This document shows positions 46,358 through 58,207 of a stretch of 64,000 nucleotides of DNA, in pieces. The DNA is from Straminergon stramineum (taxonomy: Eukaryota; Streptophyta; Bryopsida; Hypnales; Calliergonaceae): NCBI GenBank assembly GCA_963920665.1, contig OY987266.1, positions 20,262,248 to 20,326,247 of the forward strand. Direction: 5' to 3'. The stretch's first letter is position 1. Every line of letters starts with the position of its first letter. The position numbers and the translations under genes are program-made. Under the pieces are notes generated by a model. That model searched no databases. It was not told the origin of the DNA and saw only the letters and a program-made list of their open reading frames with translations.

Positions 46358-46649
46358 TTGAGAAGGTTCAAAGTCAAATGACCTAGTTTCACAATGTCTG
46401 GAAAAACTTGTTTTCTTCACTTTAAACGCAGATATCTTGCAATCTATGCGGTCAAAATTTCTGAAATTTTTTCCACACATTTTCATACTAGTTAGGTGTA
46501 TGATCTTACGGTTAGATGTACATAAAATACAATTTTCAATTTTTTTACTCTTTGCTCTAAAAGTGGCAATTTTGAGTATTTTTTGGCAAAAAAAAAGGCC
46601 TTGGTCCTTTAGGGATCAAAATCAAGATATTCAGATCACTACCGAAAAT

Positions 46650-46851
46650 ATTCTGTCACAGTCCGTTTTCCCTGTAACATTGCTTCCCGCACTTTCTGAA
46701 TGTTCCGTTCCAAAAAAACACTATGCAATGGCACTTCCGGTAGAGCTTTCTGCTCCGACAGCAAACCGATCCTGCAGCCTCTTGGCTCCCCTTCTCTAAC
46801 ACCTTTGTCCTCCTTCGTCTGCCTCGCCACCTCCACTCCCTTCTTCGCCAT
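46650..46851 (-). CDS. Possible first exon of a host gene
   Basis: ATGGCG at 46851 on the minus strand is preceded by TTAGGGTTTGGTAGGG, which contains the AGGGTTT motif common in plant 5' leaders. About 67 codons follow (MAKKGVEVARQTKEDKGVRE..., later NIQKVREAMLQGKRTVTEYF), basic and hydrophilic, then TTTTCGGTAGTG, which could be a donor. GC content is clearly above the surroundings. The product is not recognised. It may belong to the same transcription unit as the PP4R2-like exons downstream, with the nested TTAA cluster in the intron; this is inference. Confidence 0.35.
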
Positions 46852-46869
46852 CCCTACCAAACCCTAAGA

Positions 46870-47950
46870 AACTCACTGTTGTGCACCAAATATGATCATC
46901 CTGACACCGATCAACAGAGTCTTCAAGAGCGCCTCATTTTCGATTCAATCGGTTTCCATCATTGGACCGAAATAGAAAACTAGTTGTGTTGAATTGAACT
47001 CTATTTTTGGTCCCTCGCTATTAGAATTAATTAGTGTAGATAGTAGGCCTTCCAAAATTGGGCTAATTAAAAACTGACCTCCAAACAAGTTTGGTAGATG
47101 AATCTACTCTATATTTCTAGTTTTATGTAGATTTTTTTTAAAAGAGATTATGAATATTTTAAATCATTATCATTCCATTCATACAAAGTAATGCACATTA
47201 GATACATTAGGCAAACAAGCACAAACTGGAGAATTAAGTTAAAAACACACAAAAATCATATAAGAAAAGTTGCAATTAGACATTATGTTCTCAATTCACA
47301 AAAATATATATATTACCTTCTTTTCAAGACAATGTTAGTTTGATTTGATTGTCAATGTGGTAGAGGCATGATGCATACTTGATATTAGGAATAGCCCCAA
47401 AATTGAAAGTACATAGTAGAAGCATCAAAAGTAGTGAGAGTAGTGCATGTTGTGTCGCATTTTAGACAAAGTAGACCCTTTTTTTGTAAACCAGTGAAAA
47501 TTTTAGTTGAATCAATGTTGATAGAAGAAGAAATTGAAATTATATTCACACAATATGCATTGCAATAATGATCAACATTTATTCATAATATTGAATGATT
47601 GAATTAGTGTTGATGAAAAGAAAAGTTGAAGTTTTTTGATACCTTGTACAATGCTTAAAGAATGAATACACAAATCTACAAAAAAAAATGATGGATGAAA
47701 AAATCCATTTTTGTGTGCTTGGGATGTGTTTTGCATTGATTTATTGATCGAAATTTGAATCTTTGGTCCTTTAGGCTTTAAACCTTGAGTGCTAAAAAGT
47801 ACATATTCAGATTTTGGTATGATGATCGTAGTGCTTGAAGACAATGTTTTGTCCCTAAAACTTCTCACTCATCCAATATAGTGCTTGAATCTTTCAAATT
47901 CAACCTTCTTTTATAACCAAACTATGAAAATTTGAGGTGAATTATATATC
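46870..47950. other. Intergenic, no gene seen
   Basis: AT-rich. About 47822-47950 is the dispersed short repeat also at 25145-25290. Nothing else is identified. Confidence 0.5.
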
Positions 47951-48606
47951 GGAGAACCTTGACTTGTTCCAAGCAAGGTTAACCTTGAGATTGGCAACCA
48001 TCTTTGAACTTCAATGTTGGACTTGTTATATAAAGTAGGAATATCATAAATGGTTAAAATAAGCATTTCAACTTATAGAGTATGGGAAATTCGTTGAGAA
48101 ATTGTGCAATAATAAAGATGAGGAAGAATGCAAGGAAAAAGGATTTTTTTTCCTCAAGAACAAATATTTATTCAATATAAATGTGAATTTTTCATTTGAA
48201 CCCATTCCCATTTCATAGCTTCATCTAAAACAACTACCTTTGAAACTTTTTCCTAATCAAGAGTGAGCCAATAAAGTCTTTTTCAAATCACCAATAGAGC
48301 CAACTATAATTGTTTGTTTTAGGACACCCTACTATGCCATTATAGGGGGCCTTTCTATTTATGGTATTTCTATTAGACTTCAACGGAACTCCTTTTCATT
48401 TGATAGCAATGGAAGGGCAAGAGGACATTGTGGAATTCATATTGAACTACCCAGAGATTTCCAAAGAGGTTGTGAAATGTGAACGCCAAGGATGGCTAGC
48501 TTTGGCTACACCCTCCCACCCTTGGCCATTTGGCACTTTCATGAGAGCATCATGCAACTCCTTAGAGCATCCTCAATCCAGACATAGTATATGGCAACTT
48601 TAGAAG
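47951..48606 (+). pseudogene. Ankyrin-gene pseudogene fragment, split by a MITE
   Basis: 47951-48035 matches the ankyrin genes from GGGGAATCTTGACCTGTTCC. After a 340-bp insertion the match resumes at 48374 (GACTTCAACGGAACTCC...) and reads VEFILNYPEISKEVV, then loses frame. The match ends about 48606. It derives from the N-terminal ankyrin half; no PGG part follows. Confidence 0.8.
48038..48373. mobile_element. MITE with TA flanks inside ankyrin pseudogene
   Basis: Left GGAATATCATAAATGG, inverted right end AGAAATACCATAAATAG, with TA on both sides (48036-48037, 48374-48375). Removing it restores colinearity with the intact ankyrin genes. The interior is AT-rich. Confidence 0.65.
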
Positions 48607-48642
48607 GAAGTATAGTGCCTCCTTTTAGGCCATCTTTTTTAA

Positions 48643-49872
48643 CCCCTAAAGGACCATTTGTCTCCTTGGGGGACAAGTTGGGTCTAGGTAGGTTCTTAAC
48701 CCCTAAATGCCGAAGGCACCAAAATCTAGTGTTTGCAAAACTTTGAAGTTAAATAAAACCTAACCAATTTGCTATTTTTAGTAGTTTGTATTTTTGGAAA
48801 GTTCTTTTTGAAGTCTAGTTTAAGCATCAAAAATCCGATTTTGAAAATAAATGGTAGTGATTTTTCTATTCAAGATTTTGTACAAGGGTACCCATTGCAA
48901 TCTTGACTTTCCATAATGTTGAGGGTTTAGAAATGAGCCTCAAATAAACTAGATCTTGGAGAAATAATCACATTCAAAATTCATTTAAAAAAATTGTAGA
49001 GTAGATTGTGAGAAGCCATAAATTGATTGGGGTTAAGCATGTTAGGCCTTCTAACCTCATATTTTTTTTGGTCACCAAATTTTTAGATCTAACTTGTGAA
49101 AAAGAGGATTGAAAGGCTTCACATCACTTTTGCAATTTTAACACCCTTATGGTCAAATATTATAATCTTTCACTCTATAAGTGATATTGTTGTGTTTTCT
49201 TTTCCGATGTGATCTCTAACATGTCTAGTTTGAATTTCTAAGGTTACAATTTTTTTTAAAAGTGATACAACTTACCAAAATGTTGGCATTTTCTTCAATT
49301 GAAAGCAAATACCAAAAAACTCAAAACAAGCCTTGGGCATTTAGGGGTTAATGTCTCAATTTGTAGTGAATGTATTTGAAACTTTGGAGGAACGTCCAAT
49401 TTCACGAGGGCTTCATGGAAACATAATTTTTATATCAATTTGTGCCCTTGAGTAAAAGATATGGCACCATAAGTAAAAAATGGAGGTCAACATGCACCAA
49501 AAAAATTACAAAAAGTCATAATATTTTTTTTTGGAATTTATTTCTTCAAAGATTATATTTTTTTCTACATGTGAAGCTTTGATTCATTCTATTAGGACTA
49601 GTGAAAAGAAAGTTATGAACAATCTTGTTTATTGGGCAATCCAAGCATCTTCTTGAATAAAAAATTTTAGTCCAACTTTGAATGCTAGTACCTTCAATTT
49701 TGTAGGATCAATTTTGATGAAATTTTTACCACATGATTTTAGAAGAGTTAAGTGGAAGATCCTTCCATTAGATTCCAAAAAAACATAATTTTTTTGTTTT
49801 ATTGGATGAATACAGTAAAAGTGGTAGTTTTGAGTGTTTTTTGACAAAAAAATGGCCTCAGTCCTCCAAGGG
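48643..49872. mobile_element. TTAA element carrying a nested TTAA MITE
   Basis: Left TTAA (48639-48642) then CCCCTAAAGGACC; right GTCCTCCAAGGG then TTAA (49873-49876). The outer parts match 44830 onward and the reverse complement of the element at 21-931. It is interrupted at 48696-49351 by MITE copy B. Confidence 0.75.
48700..49347. mobile_element. TTAA MITE, CCCCTAAATGCCCAAGGC subfamily, copy B
   Basis: 648 bp with TTAA exactly on both sides (48696-48699, 49348-49351). Left CCCCTAAATGCCGAAGGC, inverted right CCCCTAAATGCCCAAGGC. It is full-length homologous to copy A. Confidence 0.9.
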
Positions 49873-49876
49873 TTAA

Positions 49877-50590
49877 AAAGTGTAGTAGAAGGTGGAGCTC
49901 CCCAATGGGGACACAATATGGGATCTTTCTAGAACCTTGTCAAGTGACAAATGAGGCTTCCACAAGTGTAAACAATTGTTGACTCATCATGACAACAATT
50001 ATTTTTAGTTGACCTTGTTTCCCTTTTGCTCCCTCATTGGCTTGGGAAGGTATGATTACGTTGTTATAGGTTTTCCTAGGTAGGCTCGCTTGGAAGGCAC
50101 TAGAAAGAGCCATTAAACTAGTGCCTTGTTTTAGTCTCTCCTCCCATGCCACTTGTGGCTAGCAAGTTTTGTATTTTTACCTTTTTTTAAAAGGGATTTT
50201 GTCTCATTTATGCCAAAAAAAAAAGCCAATAAATGTCAAGTTGGTGAAGGTAACGTGGAAAAGATTGTTATCATTGGGGCAAGTTTTTTTGGACTTGCAT
50301 AGGACTTGTTGTTGCCGTACCTTCATGAAATGTAGATTGAGGATGTCATGCTCTTATAATAAGTACACCTAAAATCAACCAAATAAGCAATTTAGTAGGG
50401 GGGCCATTATTATATTGAAAAACTTTTTGTGGGATCTTGATGGCAATCAAAAGGGGATTCAAAAATTATCTTCAAATGCATATTTTAGACACTATAGCTC
50501 TAAACTATGATTTTTCAAAGTATTGAAAATAGGTGTTTCTAAAACCGATCATAGACTCTCATGAATAGTGGGATACATTTTAGGCAAGAA
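49877..50590. other. Intergenic, no gene seen
   Basis: A short motif CCCATGCCACTTGTGGCT at about 50143 recurs at about 52921. No coding content is identified. Confidence 0.45.
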
Positions 50591-51073
50591 TCTAAGGTAA
50601 AACAACCCATTACGGACCTTTTATCCATTGTGGACTCCTAAGAATGATCCCATTATGGTTTTCTTTTAGTGATTGAGATTTGGGCCACATTCAATGTCTT
50701 AGCTAACTGGGATGGAGTAATTAGTGACTACAACAAGAACTTTCAGTTTTTTAGTGTTAGTTCATTGTAGGAAGTGCCTTTTTCAGGTCTCCTACGTTAA
50801 AAAATATTGTGACCACCATAGGTCAGTAAGGTGAGTGTTATGAATTAATTTTGATTGGTTTTGGGGTAGTCTACAAACTCTTTTAGGTTGTGGTGGGCTG
50901 AACATTTCAAAAATTCATAAAAAATTCACACTTAGTCAAAAAAATATTGTTTCAAACTGATGCTCTTCGCCATTTCTATCACTTGACTTTCTCTGAAAAA
51001 AAAAGTAGAAAATTTCAGAAATGACAAGAGGGCAACCCCCCATTTGGTCCGTAATGGGCTGTTTTACTTTAGA
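50591..51073. mobile_element. TIR element, ends TCTAAAGTAAAACARCCC
   Basis: Left TCTAAGGTAAAACAACCC and inverted right TCTAAAGTAAAACAGCCC, both continuing into ATTACGGACC. That is about 28 bp of inverted terminus with two mismatches. The target duplication is not clear. Non-coding interior of 483 bp in all. Confidence 0.72.
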
Positions 51074-51120
51074 CTGGTCGGTTATAGTCAGCCGTACAAA
51101 TTAGGTGTGGCTCCCTAGTA

Positions 51121-51250
51121 CAACGTCTTTATGGGGGTTTGCCGACATATTTCTTTTAGTCAACCAGATACCAGTGACGTCTTTATGGGTAGTTCTACTA
51201 TATTTCTTTTAATCAATCAGCCACCAGTGAGCCAGATGATTGTCAGTGCG
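51121..51250 (+). pseudogene. Tandem short relics of an ankyrin gene
   Basis: Two adjacent pieces resemble the same stretch of the ankyrin genes (ACGTCTTCATGGGTGCTCCC...CAGCCACCAGCGAGCCAGAT). The first is ACGTCTTTATGGGGGTTTGC at 51123; the second starts at about 51176 and continues through AGCCACCAGTGAGCCAGATG. A third partial match is near 51811. Confidence 0.55.
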
Positions 51251-52179
51251 TATAGTTCAGGAACGTCAGACTTCTGACCCCATTACTTACCATTTCTTGC
51301 TATTTCTCTTGATGTGGATTTTAGCCATAGAAATGATATTTTTTGAATTTGAATCCAACTAATGAAATGAATCTTATCATGTTCAGTTTCTACTCCAATT
51401 GGAAATTTTGAAAAATTCATAAATTTCCATATTTTATAGCAATGTGAATTTGGGGCCTATAACCATGGTTTGTTGATTTTCTAATTTGGGGGTGACATGA
51501 TAACTTTAGTTTATACCATGATGTTCTGCACTATAATATACATCTATGGTGAAAATTTCAGATTTTTTTAGTGTATTTTGTATTTGATATGAATTTTATT
51601 CATTTTTTTCTCAAGAAATTTAGAGTAATTTCAATTTTTTCAAACATAAACTGAAAATTTCAGAACTTGTAGTGGACATATGATTTCATCTCTGAAAAAT
51701 AAAATTAAAAAATTTCATTTATGTCTAGTTGCAAAATGGCAACAAACAAAGTGATGCATAGGGAGGCTTGAAATCAATGGTCATGGCCTGTCCTTCTAGG
51801 GTTAACGCACAACATCTTTATGGAGGTTTGCACGCATATAGTAGAACCACCAATTACCAACCTTTTAAACATTTTGTGCATGCTTTGGAGCAGCAGAAGG
51901 CGATGTAAATTTTTCACCTTGTAGAAAAATTGAAATAATGGGGATTGCATAAAATTTGATAATTTTCTGCCTTCAGTTGAAATTACTATGAATTTTAGTA
52001 GTCAAAAGTTGATATAGACCCATTCCCAACACATAGAGTCTTTCATTACTGTTCATTCAAAGATTATTTTGGTTTTTTCAAAAAAAAAAGAAAAAAAAGA
52101 AAGATTACATTGGCTCGCAAAACCAAGCACATGTGTCATGACATTGATGCCTAGAAGATGATCAGAAAGCAAGATATGA

Positions 52180-52699
52180 GAGCATCTCTACCGAGGCACG
52201 TCATACTGCCCCGGCAAAGGGTTTGGCGTGCCCGGAAGCTTTTGGCAGACCCACCAGTTGCAGCCTGAAGCGTTTGTCAATGCAGGCCATAGGGAATTTG
52301 TATTGACACACTCCATCTTCCAGTGTCTCACTTGTTTGACTTCTGGCCCGGTACTGACGAAAAGAAGTGCTTGGTCCTATTTTCGATGGAGGTGGTCATT
52401 AAGTCCGACCCTACATTCATTTCATTGGCATATTTAATTGTATTTAATTGAATGAGAGGGCCCAAGGCCGAGTTATAAAGACCCCCCTCCCCAGCTAGCT
52501 CGATAATATGATAATTGCGAACTCCACCTCCTGGCCTTGGGATGTGGGCTTGTCAGACTGTCACAATTGCAACCTCGAAATTTGGGTTTTCGCTCTTCAC
52601 TGGTGGGGGCGCGGTAAATAACCGGGGCCTGTCGTCAGGCTGCCACACGCCAAAAGAGCTTTGGCGTGTCCCTTTTAGAGGGCACCGGTGGAGATGCTC
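52180..52699. mobile_element. MITE, ends GAGCATCTCYACCG
   Basis: Left GAGCATCTCTACCG and inverted right GAGCATCTCCACCG, flanked by TGA on both sides (52177-52179, 52700-52702). The interior is GC-richer than the surroundings and has subterminal inverted TTTGGCGTG blocks. A 3-bp duplication would fit PIF/Harbinger or CACTA types; not decided. Confidence 0.78.
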
Positions 52700-52782
52700 T
52701 GATGGTTGAAAATCAGTCACTTCTCTATTGAATTTCCCAACACCTATCACATTGACTATGGGGGCCTAGCTGGTAATGGATA

Positions 52783-52845
52783 GTTCTACTATATTTCTTT
52801 TAATCCATCAGCCATCAATGAGCCAGGTGGTTGTCAGTGCTTATA
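52783..52845 (+). pseudogene. Ankyrin-gene relic, second site
   Basis: TAGTTCTACTATATTTCTTT followed by CAGCCATCAATGAGCCAGGT repeats the relic at 51190-51245. The two tracts stay similar for about 50 bp beyond it (AACGTCAGA, GTGACCCCATTA), so the relic itself was duplicated. Confidence 0.5.
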
Positions 52846-53149
52846 GTTCCAGAACGTCAGATTTGTGACCCCATTAACTTAACGTAGTTCAGTTGTGAAA
52901 TTAACGTAACGTAACGTACTTCCCATGCCACTTGTGGCTGGTCAGGTGGCTTTGTAAGTTACTCTTTTTTCCTGTATTTTTACCTTTGCAATGAAATTCC
53001 GTTTCATTTGTGAAAAGGAAAAAAAAAAAAAGGTTTCTTTATTAATGAAATTCCGTTTCATTTGTATCCAAAAATAAATAAAATTAACGTACTTCACTCT
53101 GTATGCTCCTAGTTGTCAACTTCATGTGAATGAAATGATTTATTTTTAA

Positions 53150-53389
53150 TCCCTCGAGGCCCAAGCAATTCTTGTACTTTTTCACAAGTTTTAACTTTGA
53201 TTGACAATATGTATTGTACATCAAGCTTATTACATAATGTCAATTGTACTTTTGAACTTCCCCATTCAATATGAACATCATAATATGAAATTCTCTTAGA
53301 TATATTTTTTAGAATGTAGGAAAATGAAGTTATGACTTTGACTTGTTGAACAGTTGAGGCCCCCAAAAGGCTCCTTAGGCCTTGAGGGG
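53150..53389. mobile_element. Small TTAA element, TIR CCCTCRAGGCCYAAG
   Basis: TTAA at 53146-53149 and 53390-53393. Left TCCCTCGAGGCCCAAG, inverted right CCCCTCAAGGCCTAAG. 240 bp, non-coding. A different terminal subfamily from the others. Confidence 0.7.
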
Positions 53390-53393
53390 TTAA

Positions 53394-55620
53394 TTTTCAA
53401 ACACAAATGAAAGTCATGTCTCTTCTAAAAGTCAGATTTTGTTGTGAGAGTTTAAATCTATTGTGAGTTTTTGAAGAAAAAGTCAAAGAAATTCATATAA
53501 AATAATAAAATAAACTTAATAAATCTAAATTTATTTATTTTATCATAGGATTATGTTAAGGGGGGTAGAACACCATGGTGTAAACCAAATTTCCATGTTA
53601 ATATTCTATGATTGGAAAGTTAGTAGAAGTGGTTCTAGATCCAAAGTGCAAATGGCAATAAAACATTGAATTTCTGAAATTTTTCAAATTTTCATTTGAA
53701 ATAGAAACTACAATTGATAGCCCTCATTTTTTTTGTTGGGCTTCAATTCCAAAAATATCATTTTGGGGGATAAAATTCAGATCATAAGCTAGGAGCTAGA
53801 AGTGGCCAAAAAAAACTAAAATAACAATCTCTTGTGATTCTTTTCTAGAGCATCTTCATACATAGGCAATTATACCTCAATGAGGTAATTTTCAATACCA
53901 TCCAAGCAACACACACTCAAACAAAATCACAAAACAAAAATTGGACGAGTAATATTTTGTCATTCATAAATTGACACTATTTGGAAGTCATCCAAACACC
54001 TCAAAATGACTTGGGTGGCACTCTCAGGTTAAGTACATATTTTGCTAATTAGACACATGTGATTATAACAACACAAATGTAGGATGAATAAACATACAAA
54101 ATACAAAACATAAATGATTTTAGCATTGTATGGCAAAAGTGGAACAAACCAAAAAAATGGAATTTCTAAGTTCAATCAAGTCCACTTACCTACCTCATCT
54201 TATAAACTTGGATTTCTAAACAAATTGTCTCTAAATTTTGAGCAAACAAAAACCAATCAACACGTTTGTTACAATGTAACAAGTTTCAAAGATCAAATAA
54301 TTGACAACTATTTTTTCATTTACGTGACTATTTATGAATGTAAAAGAGTATATTTTTTTCATCCTTGCATAATACTACATGCAGATTGTGACTAAGAGTC
54401 ATTAAAGTTAATTTTTTTTTTGTGAATAGTTGAAACTACTATAGATTATTGAAGAAAAAATGAAGACAATTTATATCAAATTAGCTCCAAAAATTTGAAA
54501 TTTTCTCCATGGGTGCATAATAGAGTAGGGCATAATGAAGACAAAACATTTTCTTGTGTCTTTTTATAATTAGAGAATCATTAGACCCATGTGGTTATTT
54601 TTTTTCGAATTCTTTGAGCTTCCATAGACTTTATTTCATTGGATAAGCTCCAAATTTTTTTTAAATCATTTTTGTGGAAAAAATTTAAATAAGAGCAACA
54701 TGTTAACAAGAAGACCAAATACACTACAAAGTTGATTGTGGATTAAGGACCTTCTTATGCAGATAATTCAACTATACCACAATAAGAGAATTTACAACTT
54801 CATTTCCAAAACCACCCGCTACAAAAATGTCCAACTTCCAAGAAATGAATGTAGGACATTGATTAATCCTATTTCATGAAGTGGAACAACAAGGTGAAAT
54901 TTGTGTTTTGCGGGGTACATGTAATAAAGAAGCACCCTATCTTGTACTATGTTCACCTATATACTTCATCTCTCCTCACTAATTTGGGGTCATGGATTGC
55001 AAATATGAATTCAAAACTTGCAAATTTTTTCATCTGTGGGGAAATAAAAATTCCTCCATTTTTCCTAGGGGTGATTTCATCTCGTTGGTCCCACTTTGTG
55101 AGACGGGTTTATAACATCGCAACCATGGCTTAGTATACCCTCATGGGACACCATAGGCCAAGCTTGGAAGCCAAAATAGTCTCTATCGTGACTCTAGATG
55201 CTCTTTCCAAAACATCAATCACAACTAATTTTGGGTACGCAGAATATTAAAGCTTGGCATCATTGCCTTTGTTTGTTTTTCATTTTGGAGAAGGCACCAA
55301 TTGCTTCTTCAATACTAATGTGATACTTAGGTGGTACTTGGTGATATCTATATGAAAATTAGGTGCTACCTAGATATAATTTGGCTATTGGTCTTGAAAT
55401 AGAGAAGTAATCTAGTTGTTTCACCCCCCTGAAATGAAAATTTCCTTTACAAAAAATAGCCAACATCTTTTAGCTATAGCCAAGTGGCAAAAAATTGTGC
55501 ATAAAAAAAACACTCTTGGCGTGGATTGGAAGATTTTGGAATGAGCTCAAAGTTGACCAATTTATGAGTGGTTGCTAATTATTTCCTTCTTTTTTTTTGA
55601 CAAAAATGAAAAAGAATTTC
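53394..55620. other. AT-rich intergenic, no gene seen
   Basis: Short open frames only, none recognised and none conserved elsewhere in the window. Confidence 0.5.
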
Positions 55621-55621
55621 A

Positions 55622-55818
55622 TTCTACACTGAATAGAGGTATAAGGGGACCAAAAAATTAAAGGGACTGATTCTAGAAAACTATAGATGTTTGAAACATG
55701 ATGTTCATCAACCGGACACTCCAATAACTACTGATGTACAATAAAGGTAAATATTTATTTAGTGTGGAATGTCGATTAATTAGTATGGGTCCCCTTAATA
55801 CCCCTATTCAGTGTAGAA
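55622..55818. mobile_element. Small MITE, ends TTCTACACTGAATAG
   Basis: 197 bp. TTCTACACTGAATAGAGGTA is inverted on the right with one change, continuing into AAGGGGACC. No clear target duplication. Confidence 0.72.
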
Positions 55819-55974
55819 GTTGATAACAAAACCGCCAGGCCCAAGTGGCCTTGGTGCATGGGCCAATTAGAACTTAGAGTTGGGAGCAGTTGGAAGACAC
55901 AAGGGCCAATTGGAGTCCCTGAGAGGTTGGAAGGAGCGGTGGCCACTTGGAGGGGAGAGCATTTAAAGCTCTCG

Positions 55975-57270
55975 TTATGAGCTGGAGGCTGTGGTCTCGC
56001 CCACAGTCGGGGGATCCCAACTCAACGGACTCCACAGGCTCTGGGCCGTCGGATCCCCATGGGGACTTGACCGCCCCACGTTGACGATGGCGATGCTCTT
56101 AGCGTCCTGCGAAACTATTTTCGTGAGAAACTTTCGTACGGGGGCTTTCAATCCACCGTCCGTTGAAATCAGCTTTGGCTTCAGACAGTTTTGGAAAAGG
56201 TCAGTCGAGGTTAATATATAGCGAGCCTCAAGAGTGCATCTCCCCATCTACGTCTCCCGCATCAAATCGATCGCTCTGCTCATCAGATGACGATGCTCGA
56301 TCTGCTGTGACCTTCACGCTAGTTGCCAAGCTATCCTCGAGCCTAAACTTACCGTCAGTGCTCCCTTCTCATATATTGTCTTCTCACATTTTGCACCGTC
56401 CGCGTAAAATTTTTTAGTCGATCATTGCAATGCTGTAGCTCTTTCTTGGCTTCCTCTCACTCTTTGTGCGCTCTCAGCAGAAAAAGAAAAAAATTCTTGT
56501 TTCTTCACCCCGTACAACGTAAGTTTAAGTGTACAGACAGAGTGCTGACATTTGTGTGTTGCCATGCACGAATTCCAGAAGTGGCCAAGCCGACGGGCGA
56601 TTCTCCGACAACATTCTGAACCCGGTGTGGCAACTTGTTATTTGCTACGGTAATGAGCAATACTCACCACTTACAAAGGAAACCACAGAATTAATGAGGC
56701 CATGGCTTTGGCATTGGTTCCTTTCTGTGTGTCATCCAGTTTGCCTCATCAAGTCATTGATAGTTATGTTGTGTTCAGAATGAAACGAGGGCTTCATGAT
56801 CACTACCAGGGGGAAATTCTAAAATGAGCTTATTTCAGGTGGTATGATATGTAATTGTATTAGATGTCCAACACAGCGGTGATTATCAATCTCATATATA
56901 TTGCATATGTGTTAATTGCTGTCAGCATTGGCACCGAAACCAGGAGTATCACAACAAATTCTGCACATCCTTCAGGTCAACATCAACCTGCGTGATCAGA
57001 AAGCTTTAGTTTGTATTCAAGATGCGTTTTCTCTGCATTTCTTTGGTATCACCCTTCGACTTCTTTGGTATGTAGAAGTCGTAAGGATATCCAACCGGGT
57101 TTGGGTAAAATTATATTGTTTCAAGAAATTTTAGTCGACTTGACTCTTTTCCATGATTTGTGGGGAGATTTCCCTATGGCTAAAGTGATGATCTCTTTAT
57201 GATGTCTATGAAGACACTGTTTTCTGCATGATGTGACATGGTTTTATGTGGAGAGTACAGGATAAGGGTG
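55975..57270 (+). other. 5' region of ankyrin segment copy 3
   Basis: From about 56120 to 56250 it matches copy 2 at 34680-34830 (AAACTTTCGTA, GCCTCAAGAGTGCATCT), so this is the diverged left edge of copy 3. The rest to 57270 is GC-richer than average with short unrecognised frames. It could include an upstream exon of the ankyrin gene. Confidence 0.4.
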
Positions 57271-57299
57271 TCTGTGATATGTTCTTCTGATTTTGCCCT

Positions 57300-57790
57300 C
57301 GTTTGGTTTGACTTGATTTGATTTTGTGTGGTGTGTACAGTGCTATCGATTTGCGGTGTACGGTGTTGTGTATTTTGAATTTGTGATTCGCTCTTCCAGT
57401 TTTGCATTACTTTTCATTTGTCTTGCTTTGGTTCGGAGATTACAGGACTGCCGATTTTCGGTTGCCCTAGTTTTGAATTTGCGTGGAGTCCGGAGTACTA
57501 CCGATTTTCGGTTACCTGTTAGGTGCTTTTGTCTTTGTGATTTGTTTTTCCAGTTTTGCACCACTTTTCATTTGACTAGCTTTAGAGTGGAGACTACAGG
57601 ACTACCAATTATCGATTGTCCTAGTTTTCACTGACTTGATTTGGTGTGGTCGGAGTCTTCAGTAATACCGATTTTCGGTTCTTGGGTGGGTATTTTGTCT
57701 TTGGAATAACTTGCTCTTCTCGTTTTGCCCTAGTCGTCAGTTGATTTGATTTTTGTGTGGGGACTTCAGAATTACCAATTGTGGGTTTTG
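57300..57790. repeat. Degenerate tandem repeat with ACCGATTTTCGGT cores
   Basis: Five to six imperfect units of about 55-110 bp. Each has a near-palindromic core at about 57343, 57450, 57500, 57605, 57667 and 57772, followed by a pyrimidine-rich stretch such as TTGCCCTAGTTTTGAATTTG. Open frames through it reflect the repeat and are not genes. Confidence 0.65.
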
Positions 57791-58207
57791 TTCTATTTCT
57801 CTATCAAACCCTAGCTCTATCACTTTCACGGCAACATTTTGTGGTAATTAGCGTGATTCTAAGTTCTTATTCTTTCTTGACTTGTGATAATTCACAGAAC
57901 AGGCGGTTTATTGAAGTCAAGGATTGCTTGGTGAAGCCTGAGTCCTCGTGCTACTCTCAAGTGGAGCGACAAGATTGGAAAGCATACCGAAACAGAGGTA
58001 CATCACTAATGACCCCTATTAGATTGAAGCAATTCTTAACCCTTGTAATGCTCACGGCCTTATTCGAGCTTCTTAGAGTACATTCTAAACAAAACAAAGA
58101 GCCAAAACTTTTGGAAGTTTATCAACTTAGCTTTCTGAAATGTAACAATAGGATCGATCTTAAATTAGACGTGTCATGGAAAAGAAAACACAACATCACA
58201 TATAGAT

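Larger units (their letters stand above)
44830..46614. mobile_element. TTAA element carrying two nested TTAA elements
   Basis: Left TTAA (44826-44829) then CCCCTAAAGGACC; right GGTCCTTTAGGG then ATCA, a mutated TTAA. The two outer parts (44830-45487 and 46362-46614) together are the reverse complement of the element at 21-931, split at a TTAA/TTGA target. The intervening 45488-46361 is made of two further elements. Confidence 0.78.

Noticed and set aside
57180..57634. Overlapping ORFs on both strands
   Set aside because: Caused by the tandem repeat at 57300-57790; open on both strands because of composition.
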